Positions 18,992 to 28,730 of a stretch of 64,000 nt of DNA are shown here, piece after piece. The notes under the pieces are model-generated. The model saw nothing but the letters and a program-made list of their open reading frames with translations, was not told the origin of the DNA and did not search any database. Within the stretch, counting starts at the first letter, position 1. Every line of letters begins with the position of its first letter. Origin of the DNA: Leptospira limi (lineage in GTDB: Bacteria > Spirochaetota > Leptospiria > Leptospirales > Leptospiraceae); contig NZ_JAMQPV010000002.1 in NCBI RefSeq assembly GCF_026151395.1, forward strand, positions 124,001 through 188,000, in the 5' to 3' direction. The position numbers were made by a program, and so were the translations under genes.

Positions 18992-20812
18992 TTACTTCCA
19001 ACGAACAATGGCTTCGTAATCTAAAAACTTTTCTTTTTTAGAAAGGCTTTCCGTTAACTTTTTATCTTTTTCTTCATCATACCACCAATAGTCAGATGAA
19101 AAACTCTCATCTCCATATTTACCAAGTGGTAAACTAGGCATTCCGTATTTTTGCCAATACAAAAGTCTTGTGCTTGGCAAATGCCATAGCAATACATATG
19201 GATATTCTTTATAAACAATTCGATCAATTTGTTTGAGTATTTCATTTCGTTTGGATACTGAAAATTCTGTTTTTTGCTTTTCGATCAGTTTGTCCACTTC
19301 TGGTATTTTTAATCCAGGTAAATTGGGCTGCCCTTCTTCATCTGCATACTTTGATAACCATTGGGATCCAGGATCTTTAAAGATCCCGGACCCCCAAGCG
19401 GCCCAAGTCATATCAAAATCATATTTATCAACTCGTTCACTCCAAGCAGCCAAATCCAATGTATCAATCGATGCTCGGATACCCACTTCTTTGGCTTTCT
19501 CAAGAAACACAGTAAAATATTTCTCTGTTTTTTTATCTCGATCGAGGATGGAAAATTGGAATGGTTTTCCATCTTTTTCCAAAATCCCTTCCGAGTTAGG
19601 TTTCCAACCTGCTTCGGCTAATAATTTCCTCGCCTTTTCAATATTAAACTCTGTTGGAATGTTTGGATTTTTTTCACCACCTAGATAAAAATCTGGATAA
19701 TAACTATTTGTTGGATCATATTCACCATACGCTAGTTTATCGATCATTAATTTACGATCCACAAGTAGGTTCATCGCTTCTCTCACTCGTTTATCAGCAA
19801 ATATAGATCTTCGTGAGTTCATTGCCCAACCTTGGAATCCAATTGGTTTTAAGTTAAAAATCCTTTGTTTAGCGATCCAATTATGATCAAAAGCCTCCCC
19901 TTTTGCTTCTTCTACCCATACAAATGCAGAGTAAACAGGATAAATGTCTATATCACCTTTTTTGAATGCTTGTAAGGCTACTGCTTCTTCGTTATAAACT
20001 TTGTATACAATTTGATCAAAATTGTTTCGACCTTCGTTAAACGGATAAGCCCTTTGCCACCAATCCCCTCTTCTTTCCAATTTGATGTATCGGTTCTTTT
20101 TGACTTCAGTTATTTTATATGGACCAGAAACGATAGGAAATTCCATATTTTCTTTATTAAAATCTTTACCTTCAAAATGATGTTTTGGTAAAATGAAGAT
20201 GGACGATGCGATATCATTAAAATTATTCCAATGAACTTCTTTTGCCTCAAAAACAACTGTTAGGTCATCGACTTTAACTGGTTTTAAAAAACGTGAAAGA
20301 GAAATCCTAAAAACTGCAGTTCCATTTTTGGGATTCATGATTGTATCATAAGTAAAAATGACATCATCTGCTGTAACAGGTTTCCCATCAGACCAACGTG
20401 CATTGGGATCCAAATAAAAAGTGAATTTCTTTTTGTCTGAAGATATTTTCCATTCCTTTGCAAGGTGTGGGATGGTTTCCAATGTAAGTGGATGGTAAGC
20501 AGTGAGAGGTTCGTATAAACTTGTGAAAATTCTTGCAGTTGTCGTGAACTGGTCTAAATAATAGTTCAATGATTTTGGAAATTGGTGAGAGTAGATCCGT
20601 ATCCTACCTCCCTTTTTAGCCTTTGGGTCTGCGACAGGATTTTTCAGTTGTAAGGCTTTGGGTATGGAATTTGGATCACCTTCCCAAGCAAGGTCAACGA
20701 CGCGGCTCAGACTTTCTTTATTGTCCTCTTCTGAACAATTTTGAAAAAAAAGAATTGGTAAAAGACAGGTAATCCCCACCAAAACTAACTTGATTACTTG
20801 GGAACGAACCAT
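18992..20812 (-). CDS. Family 5 extracellular solute-binding lipoprotein (oligopeptide/dipeptide ABC type)
   Basis: From ATG 20812 the protein is 606 residues. It has a lipoprotein signal (MVRSQVIKLVLVGITCLLPI, then LFFQNC) with the modified Cys at residue 26, a spirochaete-style lipobox. The mature part is an SBP_bac_5 protein, with PHLAKEWKISSDKKKFTFYL, WSDGKPVTADDVIFTYDTI and VREAMNLLVDRKLM as typical segments. It should bind a peptide or similar ligand outside the inner membrane for an ABC importer; no permease or ATPase gene is adjacent. In-frame starts at 20839 and 20857 would overlap the divergent gene at 20831. First gene of the operon with the kinase-fold, GT-C and pgeF genes. Confidence 0.87.
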   Translation of the reverse strand: MVRSQVIKLVLVGITCLLPILFFQNCSEEDNKESLSRVVDLAWEGDPNSIPKALQLKNPVADPKAKKGGRIRIYSHQFPKSLNYYLDQFTTTARIFTSLYEPLTAYHPLTLETIPHLAKEWKISSDKKKFTFYLDPNARWSDGKPVTADDVIFTYDTIMNPKNGTAVFRISLSRFLKPVKVDDLTVVFEAKEVHWNNFNDIASSIFILPKHHFEGKDFNKENMEFPIVSGPYKITEVKKNRYIKLERRGDWWQRAYPFNEGRNNFDQIVYKVYNEEAVALQAFKKGDIDIYPVYSAFVWVEEAKGEAFDHNWIAKQRIFNLKPIGFQGWAMNSRRSIFADKRVREAMNLLVDRKLMIDKLAYGEYDPTNSYYPDFYLGGEKNPNIPTEFNIEKARKLLAEAGWKPNSEGILEKDGKPFQFSILDRDKKTEKYFTVFLEKAKEVGIRASIDTLDLAAWSERVDKYDFDMTWAAWGSGIFKDPGSQWLSKYADEEGQPNLPGLKIPEVDKLIEKQKTEFSVSKRNEILKQIDRIVYKEYPYVLLWHLPSTRLLYWQKYGMPSLPLGKYGDESFSSDYWWYDEEKDKKLTESLSKKEKFLDYEAIVRWK

Positions 20813-20830
20813 ATGGTATTGAACTAATTT

Positions 20831-22237
20831 ATGAAACATCCCTTCCATCAAATCCATTTGTACGAGATAGGCTCAAGGCTTTTTTGTGGAAAAAAGGGGG
20901 AACAACTTCCTGTAATTTTGAATGAATTTGAAAAAAAAACTCCCTTTGCTTGGGCAGATGAAATTTGGCTTATGGGAGTTTGGAAAAATAGTCCAAGCTC
21001 ACAAAGAATCGCTCAAACAATGCCTGAACTAAAGACAGGCTACCATTCAGTCAGATCACAACTGGCAAACACAGATATATACGGATCTCCCTATTCCATT
21101 TATGAATACAAATTGGACCCTCTGATCGGTGGAGAGAAAGACTTAACAGTGATTTACGAATGGTTCCAATCCAAAAACAAAAAACTCATTCTCGATTTTG
21201 TGCCTAACCATATGGCAATTGACTCGCCTTTGGTTTCCGAATTTCCAAATTTATTTCTAAAATCATTCCTTACGGAAGAGGATAAAAATAGTTTTTTACA
21301 TCCGAATGGAAATCGTTACAAACATGGTAAAGATCCATATTTTGATGGATGGACAGACACAATCCAATGGGATTTTTCAAACCCTGAAGTAGAAAATTAC
21401 CACATTCAAATCTTAAAAAAGATCGCAAAACATTGTGATGGTGTTAGATGCGATATGGCAATGTTACCTTTACCTGATGTTTTTGAAAAAACTCATGGGA
21501 AACGATCCGTCTATCACTGGGAAAAAGTAATTCATTCCGTCAAAAGTGAATTCCCATATTTTCAATTTTATGCAGAAGTGTATTGGGGATTAGATGTTAC
21601 ATTACGTTCATTAGGATTTGATGCTACTTATGATAAATCACTTTATGACGAGTTGGTGCATCATAGATTCGAGCAGGTAGCAGAACTTATTTCAAATGAA
21701 TCCGGACAAATTTTACAACCTAACCTAATTCGTTTTCTGGAAAATCACGACGAAAATAGAGCAAAACTGACATTTGGCGAACATTCCAAAACATACTTTA
21801 GTTTATTATCGTGTCTACCAGGCATTCTACTTCTCTTTGATGGCCAAGAAGTTGGTTCTCTCAAAAAAATTCCTGTACAATTGAAAAATGCAGATGACGA
21901 ATCACCTGACAGAGACATAGAAGAATTTTACAGGAGAGCCTTCTTCACAATTTCCAATCGTTCCACTCAGATCGAATACCAAACGGTACGTTACTTAGAA
22001 ATGAACCAATTGCCTGTTTTTATGAGGTTATTGATTTCAAACAATCAGACAGAACTTTTCCTTTGGAATTATCATCAAGTACCTTGTTCAGGATGGATTT
22101 CTTATGAGGAAAAAATACAATATCAAGAAACATTAATCAATATTGTTTCGAATCAGATTTATCCTCAAGGTAAACCTCAAAAAGAAGGAATGTATTTCAA
22201 ATTAGAACCAAATGAGATACAATGGTTTATTTTTTAA
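20831..22237 (+). CDS. Glycoside hydrolase family 13 (alpha-amylase-like) enzyme
   Basis: The 468-residue protein carries the four conserved GH13 regions. Region I is DFVPNHMA (Asp122, His127). Region II is GVRCDMAML with nucleophile Asp208. Region III is FYAEVYWG with acid/base Glu249. Region IV is FLENHDENR with His306 and Asp307. The catalytic triad is complete, so it should act on alpha-glucans or alpha-glucosides by hydrolysis or transfer. The barrel is compact, and no signal peptide is present, so it is probably cytoplasmic and may process a storage or osmoprotectant glucan. It diverges from the solute-binding gene, and its last 11 bases overlap the convergent rel gene. Confidence 0.9.
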   Translation: MKHPFHQIHLYEIGSRLFCGKKGEQLPVILNEFEKKTPFAWADEIWLMGVWKNSPSSQRIAQTMPELKTGYHSVRSQLANTDIYGSPYSIYEYKLDPLIGGEKDLTVIYEWFQSKNKKLILDFVPNHMAIDSPLVSEFPNLFLKSFLTEEDKNSFLHPNGNRYKHGKDPYFDGWTDTIQWDFSNPEVENYHIQILKKIAKHCDGVRCDMAMLPLPDVFEKTHGKRSVYHWEKVIHSVKSEFPYFQFYAEVYWGLDVTLRSLGFDATYDKSLYDELVHHRFEQVAELISNESGQILQPNLIRFLENHDENRAKLTFGEHSKTYFSLLSCLPGILLLFDGQEVGSLKKIPVQLKNADDESPDRDIEEFYRRAFFTISNRSTQIEYQTVRYLEMNQLPVFMRLLISNNQTELFLWNYHQVPCSGWISYEEKIQYQETLINIVSNQIYPQGKPQKEGMYFKLEPNEIQWFIF

Positions 22238-24281
22238 CCCTTTCGGCAAACACAACACCTTGGATCATTCTTAAATTTTCCAATATTTCTTTTAGTTGGT
22301 CTAAGTGATCAACCTCTAACATAAATTTGGCGGTAAGTGTACCATTTGGATGGGATGAAGCACCTGCCTCCAAAATATTTGTTTCTGTACTCGAAATGGA
22401 CTCTACCATCGATAGATAAATCCCTTGTACGTCTTTGGCACGAACTTCAATTTGAATCGGGATTGGTTCCCCAGGTCCTTCCCAGCGAACTGGAATTGTT
22501 TTCATCCATTCTAACTGTTTGGTTGCAGTAGCGCAGTCTTTTTTGTGAACACTAACGCCTCTTCCGCGTGTGATAAATCCAATGATTTCATCCCCTGGAA
22601 TTGGTGTACAACAAGAGGCAACTCGAACTGGTACATCATTCCAACCAGCAACAGAAATCCCAAACTCCTTTGATTCTTCTTGGTTTTGGTTCGGTTTTGT
22701 CGGTTTTTTAATTTTTACTTTTTTGATTTCTTTGATGGTATTTTCATCAAAGGTTGGATTGGAAGCTTCTAAGACAGAACCAATAGTTTCTTTTTGGGAA
22801 TCTTCCTGCAGTTTTCGAAAATAAGCACGTAACTTTTGTCTGGCGCCAGAGGTTTTCACAATCCGAAGCCAAATAGGTGATGGTTTCGAATTTTTTTCCG
22901 TAATGATTTCCACTTGGTCACCAGACTTCAATTCCGTACGAAGTGTAACCATCCTGCCATTTACCTTACCTCCACGCGCGTGTAGGCCTACATCAGTGTG
23001 GATACGAAATGCATAGTCTAAAACAGTTGCACCTTTTGGCATTTCGATGATCTCACCTTTTGGTGTGAAAACAAAAACCTCATCTTCATGAAGGTCATAT
23101 TGGAGTTCTTCCATAAACTCTTTTGAGTCTAAACTTGGATCTTGCCAAGATTTCAATATCTCCAACCATTTCATACGGAAGGCATTTTCCACACCATTTT
23201 GTAAGATTACAGAAGAACGTGAAAGGTTAGTCGATTCTTTGTATGCCCAGTGTGCCGCCACTCCATTCTCAGCAATTGCATTCATTTCTTTTGTACGAAT
23301 TTGTACTTCCATGGGACGACCGTCAGGTCCAAACACTGTTGTATGCAAAGATTGGTAAAGGTTTGTTTTGGGAGTGGCAATATAATCTTTGAATCTTCCG
23401 GGGATTGGAGTCCATAAGGTATGTACAATTCCAAGCACACCGTAACAATCTTTAATTTCATTCGCAATGATTCGAACAGCGCGTAGGTCAAAGATTTCAG
23501 AAAAAGATTTTTCCTTAGTGACCATCTTGCGGTATATGGAATAAAAATGTTTGGCCCTTCCGTCTATCCTTGCATCGATATTGATCTCTGCTAATCGTTG
23601 TTTTAAGATAATTTTTATTTTTTCAATGTATTCATCACGTTCCGATTTTTTAGCCGAAACTCTTTTTTTGATTTCTTGGTATTCTTCTGGATGTAAAGAC
23701 TGAAAGGCTAAATCTTCCAATTCAAATTTTACCTTATATACACCAAGCCTTCCCGCAATAGGAGCATACAGAGATAAAACTTCTTTAGCGATTCGTTTCT
23801 GTTTCTCTTCCGGTTGGAATTTTAACGTTCTGACATTATGTGTTTTATCTGCCAGTTTAATTAACATCACACGCACATCTTTAATCGTAGCAAGTAACAT
23901 CTTTCGAATGTTTTCCGCAGCTTCTGTTTCTTTCGATTGCGATTTAATTTCTGAAATTTTTGTAACACCTTCTACAAGAGCGGCAATGTCCTCACCAAAC
24001 TCTTTTGCCATATCTTCTTTAGTGTAATTTGTATCCTCAACAACATCATGTAATAATCCTGCAGCGATTGCCCTTTCATCTAGACCTAATTCATCCAATA
24101 CAGAAGCAACATTCATCGGATGGATGATATATGGTTCGCCAGAAAGCCTTTTTTGTCCTTCATGCATTTTATCGGCAATGTGATATGCCTTTTCGATAAG
24201 TTGTGCTTTTTCGGGACCAAGTCTTTTTTGGACAGCATCAAATAACTCTTGTTTGTCCTTTATATCTTGATAGAGTCCCAT
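22227..24281 (-). CDS. rel: RelA/SpoT-family (p)ppGpp synthetase/hydrolase
   Basis: A 684-residue long Rel enzyme with the full domain order. The HD hydrolase domain (about 20-200) has His54 and the HD pair at His78-Asp79 (LLHDVVEDTN). The synthetase domain (about 225-340) has HFYSIYRKM and FDLRAVRIIAN. The TGS domain (about 385-450) has EVFVFTPKGEIIEMPKGATV. The C-terminal zinc/helical and ACT regions include RVASCCTPIPGDEIIGFITR. An intact HD motif suggests that it both makes and degrades the alarmone, the usual case when one long Rel is present. It overlaps the stop of nadC by one base (TAATG), so translation is coupled. Its 3' end overlaps the GH13 gene by 11 bases. Confidence 0.95.
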   Translation of the reverse strand: MGLYQDIKDKQELFDAVQKRLGPEKAQLIEKAYHIADKMHEGQKRLSGEPYIIHPMNVASVLDELGLDERAIAAGLLHDVVEDTNYTKEDMAKEFGEDIAALVEGVTKISEIKSQSKETEAAENIRKMLLATIKDVRVMLIKLADKTHNVRTLKFQPEEKQKRIAKEVLSLYAPIAGRLGVYKVKFELEDLAFQSLHPEEYQEIKKRVSAKKSERDEYIEKIKIILKQRLAEINIDARIDGRAKHFYSIYRKMVTKEKSFSEIFDLRAVRIIANEIKDCYGVLGIVHTLWTPIPGRFKDYIATPKTNLYQSLHTTVFGPDGRPMEVQIRTKEMNAIAENGVAAHWAYKESTNLSRSSVILQNGVENAFRMKWLEILKSWQDPSLDSKEFMEELQYDLHEDEVFVFTPKGEIIEMPKGATVLDYAFRIHTDVGLHARGGKVNGRMVTLRTELKSGDQVEIITEKNSKPSPIWLRIVKTSGARQKLRAYFRKLQEDSQKETIGSVLEASNPTFDENTIKEIKKVKIKKPTKPNQNQEESKEFGISVAGWNDVPVRVASCCTPIPGDEIIGFITRGRGVSVHKKDCATATKQLEWMKTIPVRWEGPGEPIPIQIEVRAKDVQGIYLSMVESISSTETNILEAGASSHPNGTLTAKFMLEVDHLDQLKEILENLRMIQGVVFAERVKK

Positions 24282-25144
24282 TATTTGATATCCAAACTTA
24301 TGTCTAAAAATTTCACAGTATGAGTTAAATATCCCATACTCACCCCGATTCCATCAAACTTAGATAAAAATTTTAATTTATCGGGTGTAATACCACCTGA
24401 ACATTCGATGCGAATCTCTGGAGCTTTTTCTCTTAGGATATAAATTGCTTTTTCGGTATCCCCATCGGAAAAATTATCCAAAAGAAGGATATCTGGTTTG
24501 GATTCGATGGCATCTTCTAGTTGGGAGAGCCCATCAATTTCCAATTCAATTTTTTTCCCTGGATTTTTTTGCCGTACCATTTGAACGGCTGATTGAATCG
24601 AACCTGCTTTTGTTATGTGGTTATCTTTTAACATCGCCATATCAGATAAATTGATTCGATGATTGGCACCGCCACCAGTGTATACCGCATATTTTGCTAA
24701 TTTTCGATAACCAGGTAAGGTTTTTCTTGTATCTAGGATGAGGAGATTTGGAAACTGTTTGGCAACCCGATTAGCATTTGTGGCAATACCCGAAAGGTAT
24801 TGGATGAAATTGAGTAAAATTCGTTCCATTTTTAAGATGCCAACGAGAGATCCTTTTAACTCACCAATGATCGTTCCCTTGGACAAAGGGGCACCATCTT
24901 CCAAAATCTGATTCCAAGTTACGTTTGTTTTCGATTTTTGGATTAGGCAAGGAATCACGGAAAGTCCACATAATACACCTTCCTCTTTAGCAAGTAGGAT
25001 AGCAGTACACGATTCATCAACAGAAAACAAAGTATCCGTTGTAATGTCTCCCGCAGGCAAATCTTCTTCCAAAGCCAATTCCACCAAGCTTTCAAAGTCT
25101 TTTTCTGTGATTGATGTTACCGGAGTTGTATATCCTCGATTCAT
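24281..25144 (-). CDS. nadC: Nicotinate-nucleotide pyrophosphorylase (carboxylating)
   Basis: About 287 residues, the normal length of NadC, the quinolinate phosphoribosyltransferase that forms nicotinate mononucleotide for NAD synthesis. Family marks are DLPAGDITTDTLF near the N-terminus, LNFIQYLSGIAT, the substrate-binding LDTRKTLPGYRKLAKYA, GGANHRINLSDMAMLKDNHI, and the C-terminal ECSGGITPDKL with phosphate contacts. I choose ATG 25144 because AGG lies 6 bases ahead; ATG 25150 would overlap that site. It is the first gene of a nadC-rel pair, with a one-base stop-start overlap to rel. Confidence 0.93.
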   Translation of the reverse strand: MNRGYTTPVTSITEKDFESLVELALEEDLPAGDITTDTLFSVDESCTAILLAKEEGVLCGLSVIPCLIQKSKTNVTWNQILEDGAPLSKGTIIGELKGSLVGILKMERILLNFIQYLSGIATNANRVAKQFPNLLILDTRKTLPGYRKLAKYAVYTGGGANHRINLSDMAMLKDNHITKAGSIQSAVQMVRQKNPGKKIELEIDGLSQLEDAIESKPDILLLDNFSDGDTEKAIYILREKAPEIRIECSGGITPDKLKFLSKFDGIGVSMGYLTHTVKFLDISLDIK

Positions 25145-25164
25145 ATTCATCCTATAATTTAGAC

Positions 25165-25196
25165 AAAAAAAAAGCTGTCTTTACGACAGCTTTTTT
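25165..25196. terminator. Hairpin terminator after the LysM lipoprotein gene
   Basis: AGCTGTC (25173-25179) pairs with GACAGCT (25185-25191) around a 5-base loop. On the minus strand it is followed by eight or more T, just past the stop of the LysM gene at 25216; the other flank is also T-rich, so it could work in both directions. It isolates nadC-rel from the operon upstream. Confidence 0.85.
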
Positions 25197-25215
25197 CACA
25201 TCACCTAAACAATGT

Positions 25216-26616
25216 TTATTGTTTAGGAGCTTTTCCGATTTTTCCCGTTTTTGGTGGGATATTGAGTTTTTGTTTTGGATAGATTAGATTTTTATTACGA
25301 ATGGATTTACGATTCGCTTCAAAAATTCGTGGCCAAAGTTTTGCATCACTGTAAATATCTTCACGATCCGCGATTCTCCAAAGGCAATCTGCAGGATTTG
25401 ATTTTTCAACAGTGTATCGTTTCCAACCACCAGACAATTCTTCCACTTGAGAAGAAGATGCTTTTGTATCTTTTGTTTCAGTGGTTGTTGTCTCAGTTGT
25501 TTCTATCGTTTTGCGATCTTTTTTAGCAACGTTGTTTTTTCCTTTGAGAGTTTCGATTTGGTCGATAGAAATTTCCGCCAATCGAATTGCTTCTTCGGAT
25601 TGAGCAATTGAATCTTCAAACTTATCTTGTTCTAATAAGTTCCCAGATGCTTGTAAAGATTCATTGGATGCTCCAAGGTTTTCTTGTGTGCTTGCATATG
25701 ATTCTTTTGCATTTGATTTGAGATAGGTTTCTGCATTTAACTCACCAAATCGAACGTTTGCATCTTCAACCACTTCACGCGCTTGTGCATTTCGATTTTT
25801 AGCATGGTCTTTAATGGAATCTTGCAATAAAGAAGCAGATGCCAATCGAGCAGCCTTGATTTTTTCGTCCGCTGATTTTAGTTTACCTGCTTGGATGTCT
25901 TCTCTTGCAGAAGCCACTCTCGCTTTTTCTTCATCGATTGCTGGGTTTCCTGCTTTTGAATAAGATGCCGCTTTGTCGAGTAATGCGTCTACTTCATCTG
26001 CAGATTTGACAAGTGCCCCACCAGATTTCTCAAGTGCAACTTTCCTTGCATCTGAGCTGATTTTTGATGCTTCTTGGAATTGGTTATGAGCATCTTCATA
26101 TTCTTGTAAAGCTACAGTTCTTTTTAATTCTTTTGCAGTTTCGTCTTTATCTTCACGTAAGTAAGAAGCAAGACTAGCATCAGCTTGTGCTAATTTGGTT
26201 TCACCTGCATCTCTTGCACTCACTGCTTTTTTATATTCTTCAGGAGTGTATTCAGAAGCGTAAGCTTCGTCTGCTGCGTCAATGGCAGCAACTGCTTCTT
26301 CTCTTGATTTTGCAGCTAACTTCGGTAATGTTTTTTCTAATGCATCATATGCTTTGGAAATTGCATAATCAGCACTCTTTTTGGAGTCCGATGCTTTTTC
26401 TTCAGCAGCAAATTCATTTGCAGAAACTAAACTTTTTTTCGCCTCAGTGTATTCTTCTGGTGCATATTCTTCTGCGGAAAGTCTTTCAGCTCTTTCAACT
26501 TGAGATTTTGCCAAAGCTAATTCTTTGAGAGGTAGTTCTTGGGAGCAGTTTACAAAACCTGCTGAGAACAATACCAAAGCGGAGAGAAAGACAGATGTCT
26601 TTTTCTTTCTTAACAT
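25216..26616 (-). CDS. Coiled-coil lipoprotein with C-terminal LysM domain (LipL71/LruA-like)
   Basis: From ATG 26616 the protein is 466 residues. AAGGAG lies 6 bases upstream and the start leads straight into a lipoprotein signal (MLRKKKTSVFLSALVLFSAG, FVNC, Cys24). The body is Ala/Glu/Lys-rich helix with recurring (A/S)E(E/Y)Y(A/T)PEEY-type pieces (Tyr51-Tyr56 and Tyr123-Tyr128) spaced about 72 residues. The C-terminus is a LysM domain (ADCLWRIADREDIY, LWPRIFEANR, NLIYPKQKLNIP) that would hold peptidoglycan. This plan matches the leptospiral lipoprotein LipL71/LruA, but the symbol is not certain. It follows the STAS gene by 65 bases and ends at a strong terminator. Confidence 0.85.
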   Translation of the reverse strand: MLRKKKTSVFLSALVLFSAGFVNCSQELPLKELALAKSQVERAERLSAEEYAPEEYTEAKKSLVSANEFAAEEKASDSKKSADYAISKAYDALEKTLPKLAAKSREEAVAAIDAADEAYASEYTPEEYKKAVSARDAGETKLAQADASLASYLREDKDETAKELKRTVALQEYEDAHNQFQEASKISSDARKVALEKSGGALVKSADEVDALLDKAASYSKAGNPAIDEEKARVASAREDIQAGKLKSADEKIKAARLASASLLQDSIKDHAKNRNAQAREVVEDANVRFGELNAETYLKSNAKESYASTQENLGASNESLQASGNLLEQDKFEDSIAQSEEAIRLAEISIDQIETLKGKNNVAKKDRKTIETTETTTTETKDTKASSSQVEELSGGWKRYTVEKSNPADCLWRIADREDIYSDAKLWPRIFEANRKSIRNKNLIYPKQKLNIPPKTGKIGKAPKQ

Positions 26617-26622
26617 AACAAA

Positions 26623-26628
26623 CTCCTT
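26623..26628 (-). promoter_or_regulatory. Ribosome-binding site fixing the LysM lipoprotein start
   Basis: The minus strand reads AAGGAG followed by TTTGTT and ATG at 26616. It is the best Shine-Dalgarno match near this gene and rules out the longer frame from 26667, which would place 17 extra residues before the lipoprotein signal. Confidence 0.8.
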
Positions 26629-26681
26629 AATGTTTGGTAGGGGGGTGAAAAAAAGAGAGAAGCGCATATACGCTTCCTCTT

Positions 26682-27017
26682 TTATTTGAAAGCTGTGACT
26701 GCTTCGTCTTCGCTATCGAAAATTTCAAAAAATGAAGTCAACTTTGTGAGTTCAAATACCTTACGGACAGAACCTGCCACGTTGATGATCTTTAATCCAC
26801 CTTGGTATTTTTTCAGGTTGGACAAACTTGAAATTAAAGCTCCAATTCCGGAAGAGTCGATATAAGATACCTTCTCGAGATTGATGACGATGCAATACTT
26901 TTGTTCTTCGATCAATTTGGCAATTACATCCTTGATCTCAGGCGCGTTATAAAGGTCGATTTCCCCGTTAATATCGAGTACTACGATTTTATCTTTTTCC
27001 CTTCTGGTGATTTCCAT
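26682..27017 (-). CDS. STAS-domain anti-sigma-factor antagonist
   Basis: A 111-residue single-domain protein of the SpoIIAA/RsbV type. The phosphorylation loop is intact (SYIDSSGIGAL, with Ser56 at the regulatory position after Asp54), and the N-terminal strands VVLDINGEIDLYNAPEI are typical. In known systems an RsbW-like kinase phosphorylates this serine, and the unphosphorylated form releases a sigma factor. An RsbW-like protein is coded at 52176-52607, far away, so they could pair, but this is a guess. Here it lies 93 bases downstream of tgt and just upstream of the LysM lipoprotein, same strand. Confidence 0.9.
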   Translation of the reverse strand: MEITRREKDKIVVLDINGEIDLYNAPEIKDVIAKLIEEQKYCIVINLEKVSYIDSSGIGALISSLSNLKKYQGGLKIINVAGSVRKVFELTKLTSFFEIFDSEDEAVTAFK

Positions 27018-27110
27018 GTGTGTCTAGAGACTCCTCAATGAAGCTACAATCAATGTAGAAATGACGGTACAATTGCATTCAAAAAAAATAGGTACGTCAA
27101 CCTAATAATT

Positions 27111-28226
27111 TTAGCTACCAAACAAATTTTTCCAATGGTCATAAAATGGCCGAAAATTGCCTGTTTCTATGGACTTTCGCATCTTTTCCATGAAGCTTTG
27201 CATAAAAAATAAATTATGGTAGGTGGATAAGGAAAACGCGGTTAATTCCTTTACTTTATGTAAATGGCGAATGTAACCAAGACTATATGTTTTACATACT
27301 TTACATTCACATTCGGGATCAATGGGCAACTCACTCAATCGATGGGATTCATTTCGTAGGTTGATTTTGCCTCTAGATGTAAATACTTGGCCATTTCTTG
27401 CATTTCGTGTCGGCAAAACACAATCAAACATATCGATCCCGTTTTTGACTCCCTCTAAGATGTCCACAACCGTTCCAACACCCATCAGGTAATGTGGCCT
27501 TTGTTTGTCCAAATAGGGGGCCATACATTCCAATATGCGGATGTATTCCGGCCTTGGTTCCCCAACACTGAGTCCCCCAATGGCAATCCCAGGGAAATCT
27601 ATGTTTTGAAGGGTTTCTAAACTCTTTAGCCGCAATGATTCGTTTACACCACCTTGGACAATCGGGAATACATTTTGCCCATTTGGATTTTCCATCCAAT
27701 ACTGATACGATTCCTTGGCCCAACGATGTGTCCTTTCTAGCGCCAGTTCCAATCGTTTGGTATCACTTCCATATGGAGCGCAGTCATCGAGAACCATCAT
27801 GATATCGGAACCAATAGAGCGCTGCACATCAATGACAGAAGCAGGTGTGAATTTATGATAACTCCCGTCAATATGGGATTGGAAACGAACACCGTCGTCT
27901 TCAAATTTAAACAGACTTGCAAGGCTAAAAACTTGGAACCCACCAGAGTCAGTGAGTAATGCTTTTTTGTAAGACATGAAATTTTTGAGACCAGCAAAAT
28001 GGTCCAAAACTTCTTTCCCTGGTTTTAAATACAGATGGTAAGTATTGGCAAGGATGAGTTCATAACCCAGTTCGTTGATATCTTCCGATGTAAGTGACTT
28101 GATGCTTCCCCGAGTACCCACCGGCATAAAAATAGGTGTTGGGATTTGAATCCCATCTAGTGTTAATGTACCAGTCCTCGCATACGATCCTGGATCGTAG
28201 ACGCCTTCTTTAAATATAGATGTCAC
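27111..28226 (-). CDS. tgt: Queuine tRNA-ribosyltransferase (tRNA-guanine transglycosylase)
   Basis: The 371-residue enzyme exchanges the guanine of the first anticodon base for preQ1 in tRNAs with GUN anticodons. The proton acceptor Asp ([12 protein letters not shown]) and the nucleophile Asp ([13 protein letters not shown]) are present. The zinc site CECKVC followed by H in RHLHK is complete, and the GGLSVGE loop is normal. It starts with GTG at 28226, whose G is the last base of the upstream fur-like stop (TAGTG), so the two are translated together. No other queuosine gene is in the window. Confidence 0.95.
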   Translation of the reverse strand: MTSIFKEGVYDPGSYARTGTLTLDGIQIPTPIFMPVGTRGSIKSLTSEDINELGYELILANTYHLYLKPGKEVLDHFAGLKNFMSYKKALLTDSGGFQVFSLASLFKFEDDGVRFQSHIDGSYHKFTPASVIDVQRSIGSDIMMVLDDCAPYGSDTKRLELALERTHRWAKESYQYWMENPNGQNVFPIVQGGVNESLRLKSLETLQNIDFPGIAIGGLSVGEPRPEYIRILECMAPYLDKQRPHYLMGVGTVVDILEGVKNGIDMFDCVLPTRNARNGQVFTSRGKINLRNESHRLSELPIDPECECKVCKTYSLGYIRHLHKVKELTAFSLSTYHNLFFMQSFMEKMRKSIETGNFRPFYDHWKNLFGS

Positions 28227-28705
28227 TACTTTTTGTTCTTATGTTCGCAGGTTGCAAAGTTCAAACAATTCCCAAAAATATTCAAACTATGTCCCGTGAT
28301 GGTAAACCCATTTTCAGAAGCAGCTTTGTTCTGTAATTCTTCAATACGTTCGTCGATGAACTCAACAATTCGACCACATTGCATACAAATGATATGGTCA
28401 TGGTGTTCGTGACCTATGATGTGTTCGTAATATTTATAATCTTTACCGAAGTCATGTTCTTCGAGAAGCCCAGCTTCTACCATAATCGCAAGGATTCGAT
28501 AGATGGTAGCCTTTGAAATTCGGTCTTTATTGTCTTTCAGTTCGTCGAGCAAACCTTCCGCTGTAAAGTGATTATGAGAAGAAAAAATCTTTTGCGCAAC
28601 TAACAAACGTTGGTTTGTAATTTTTAAACCTTTTTCTTTGAGATATTCTTCAAAGGCGAGCATCTCTTTTTTTGTGTCTTCATTGGAAATAGGATCGTTT
28701 TGCAA
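28226..28705 (-). CDS. Fur-family metalloregulator
   Basis: A 159-residue Fur/PerR-type repressor. It has a winged-helix region ([34 protein letters not shown]), a metal-binding segment with HEHHDH and CMQCG, and a C-terminal pair GNCLNFATC like that of enterobacterial Fur. The His-rich region suggests an Fe/Zn-responsive factor; Fur, PerR and Zur cannot be told apart with confidence. It begins with TTG at 28705, AGGAG lying 9 bases ahead; the first ATG would be at 28663. The gene is followed by tgt with a one-base overlap and preceded by the lptE-like gene, in one transcript. Confidence 0.88.
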   Translation of the reverse strand: MQNDPISNEDTKKEMLAFEEYLKEKGLKITNQRLLVAQKIFSSHNHFTAEGLLDELKDNKDRISKATIYRILAIMVEAGLLEEHDFGKDYKYYEHIIGHEHHDHIICMQCGRIVEFIDERIEELQNKAASENGFTITGHSLNIFGNCLNFATCEHKNKK

Positions 28706-28730
28706 GGGTTAGATCTCCTAAATAAATAAA

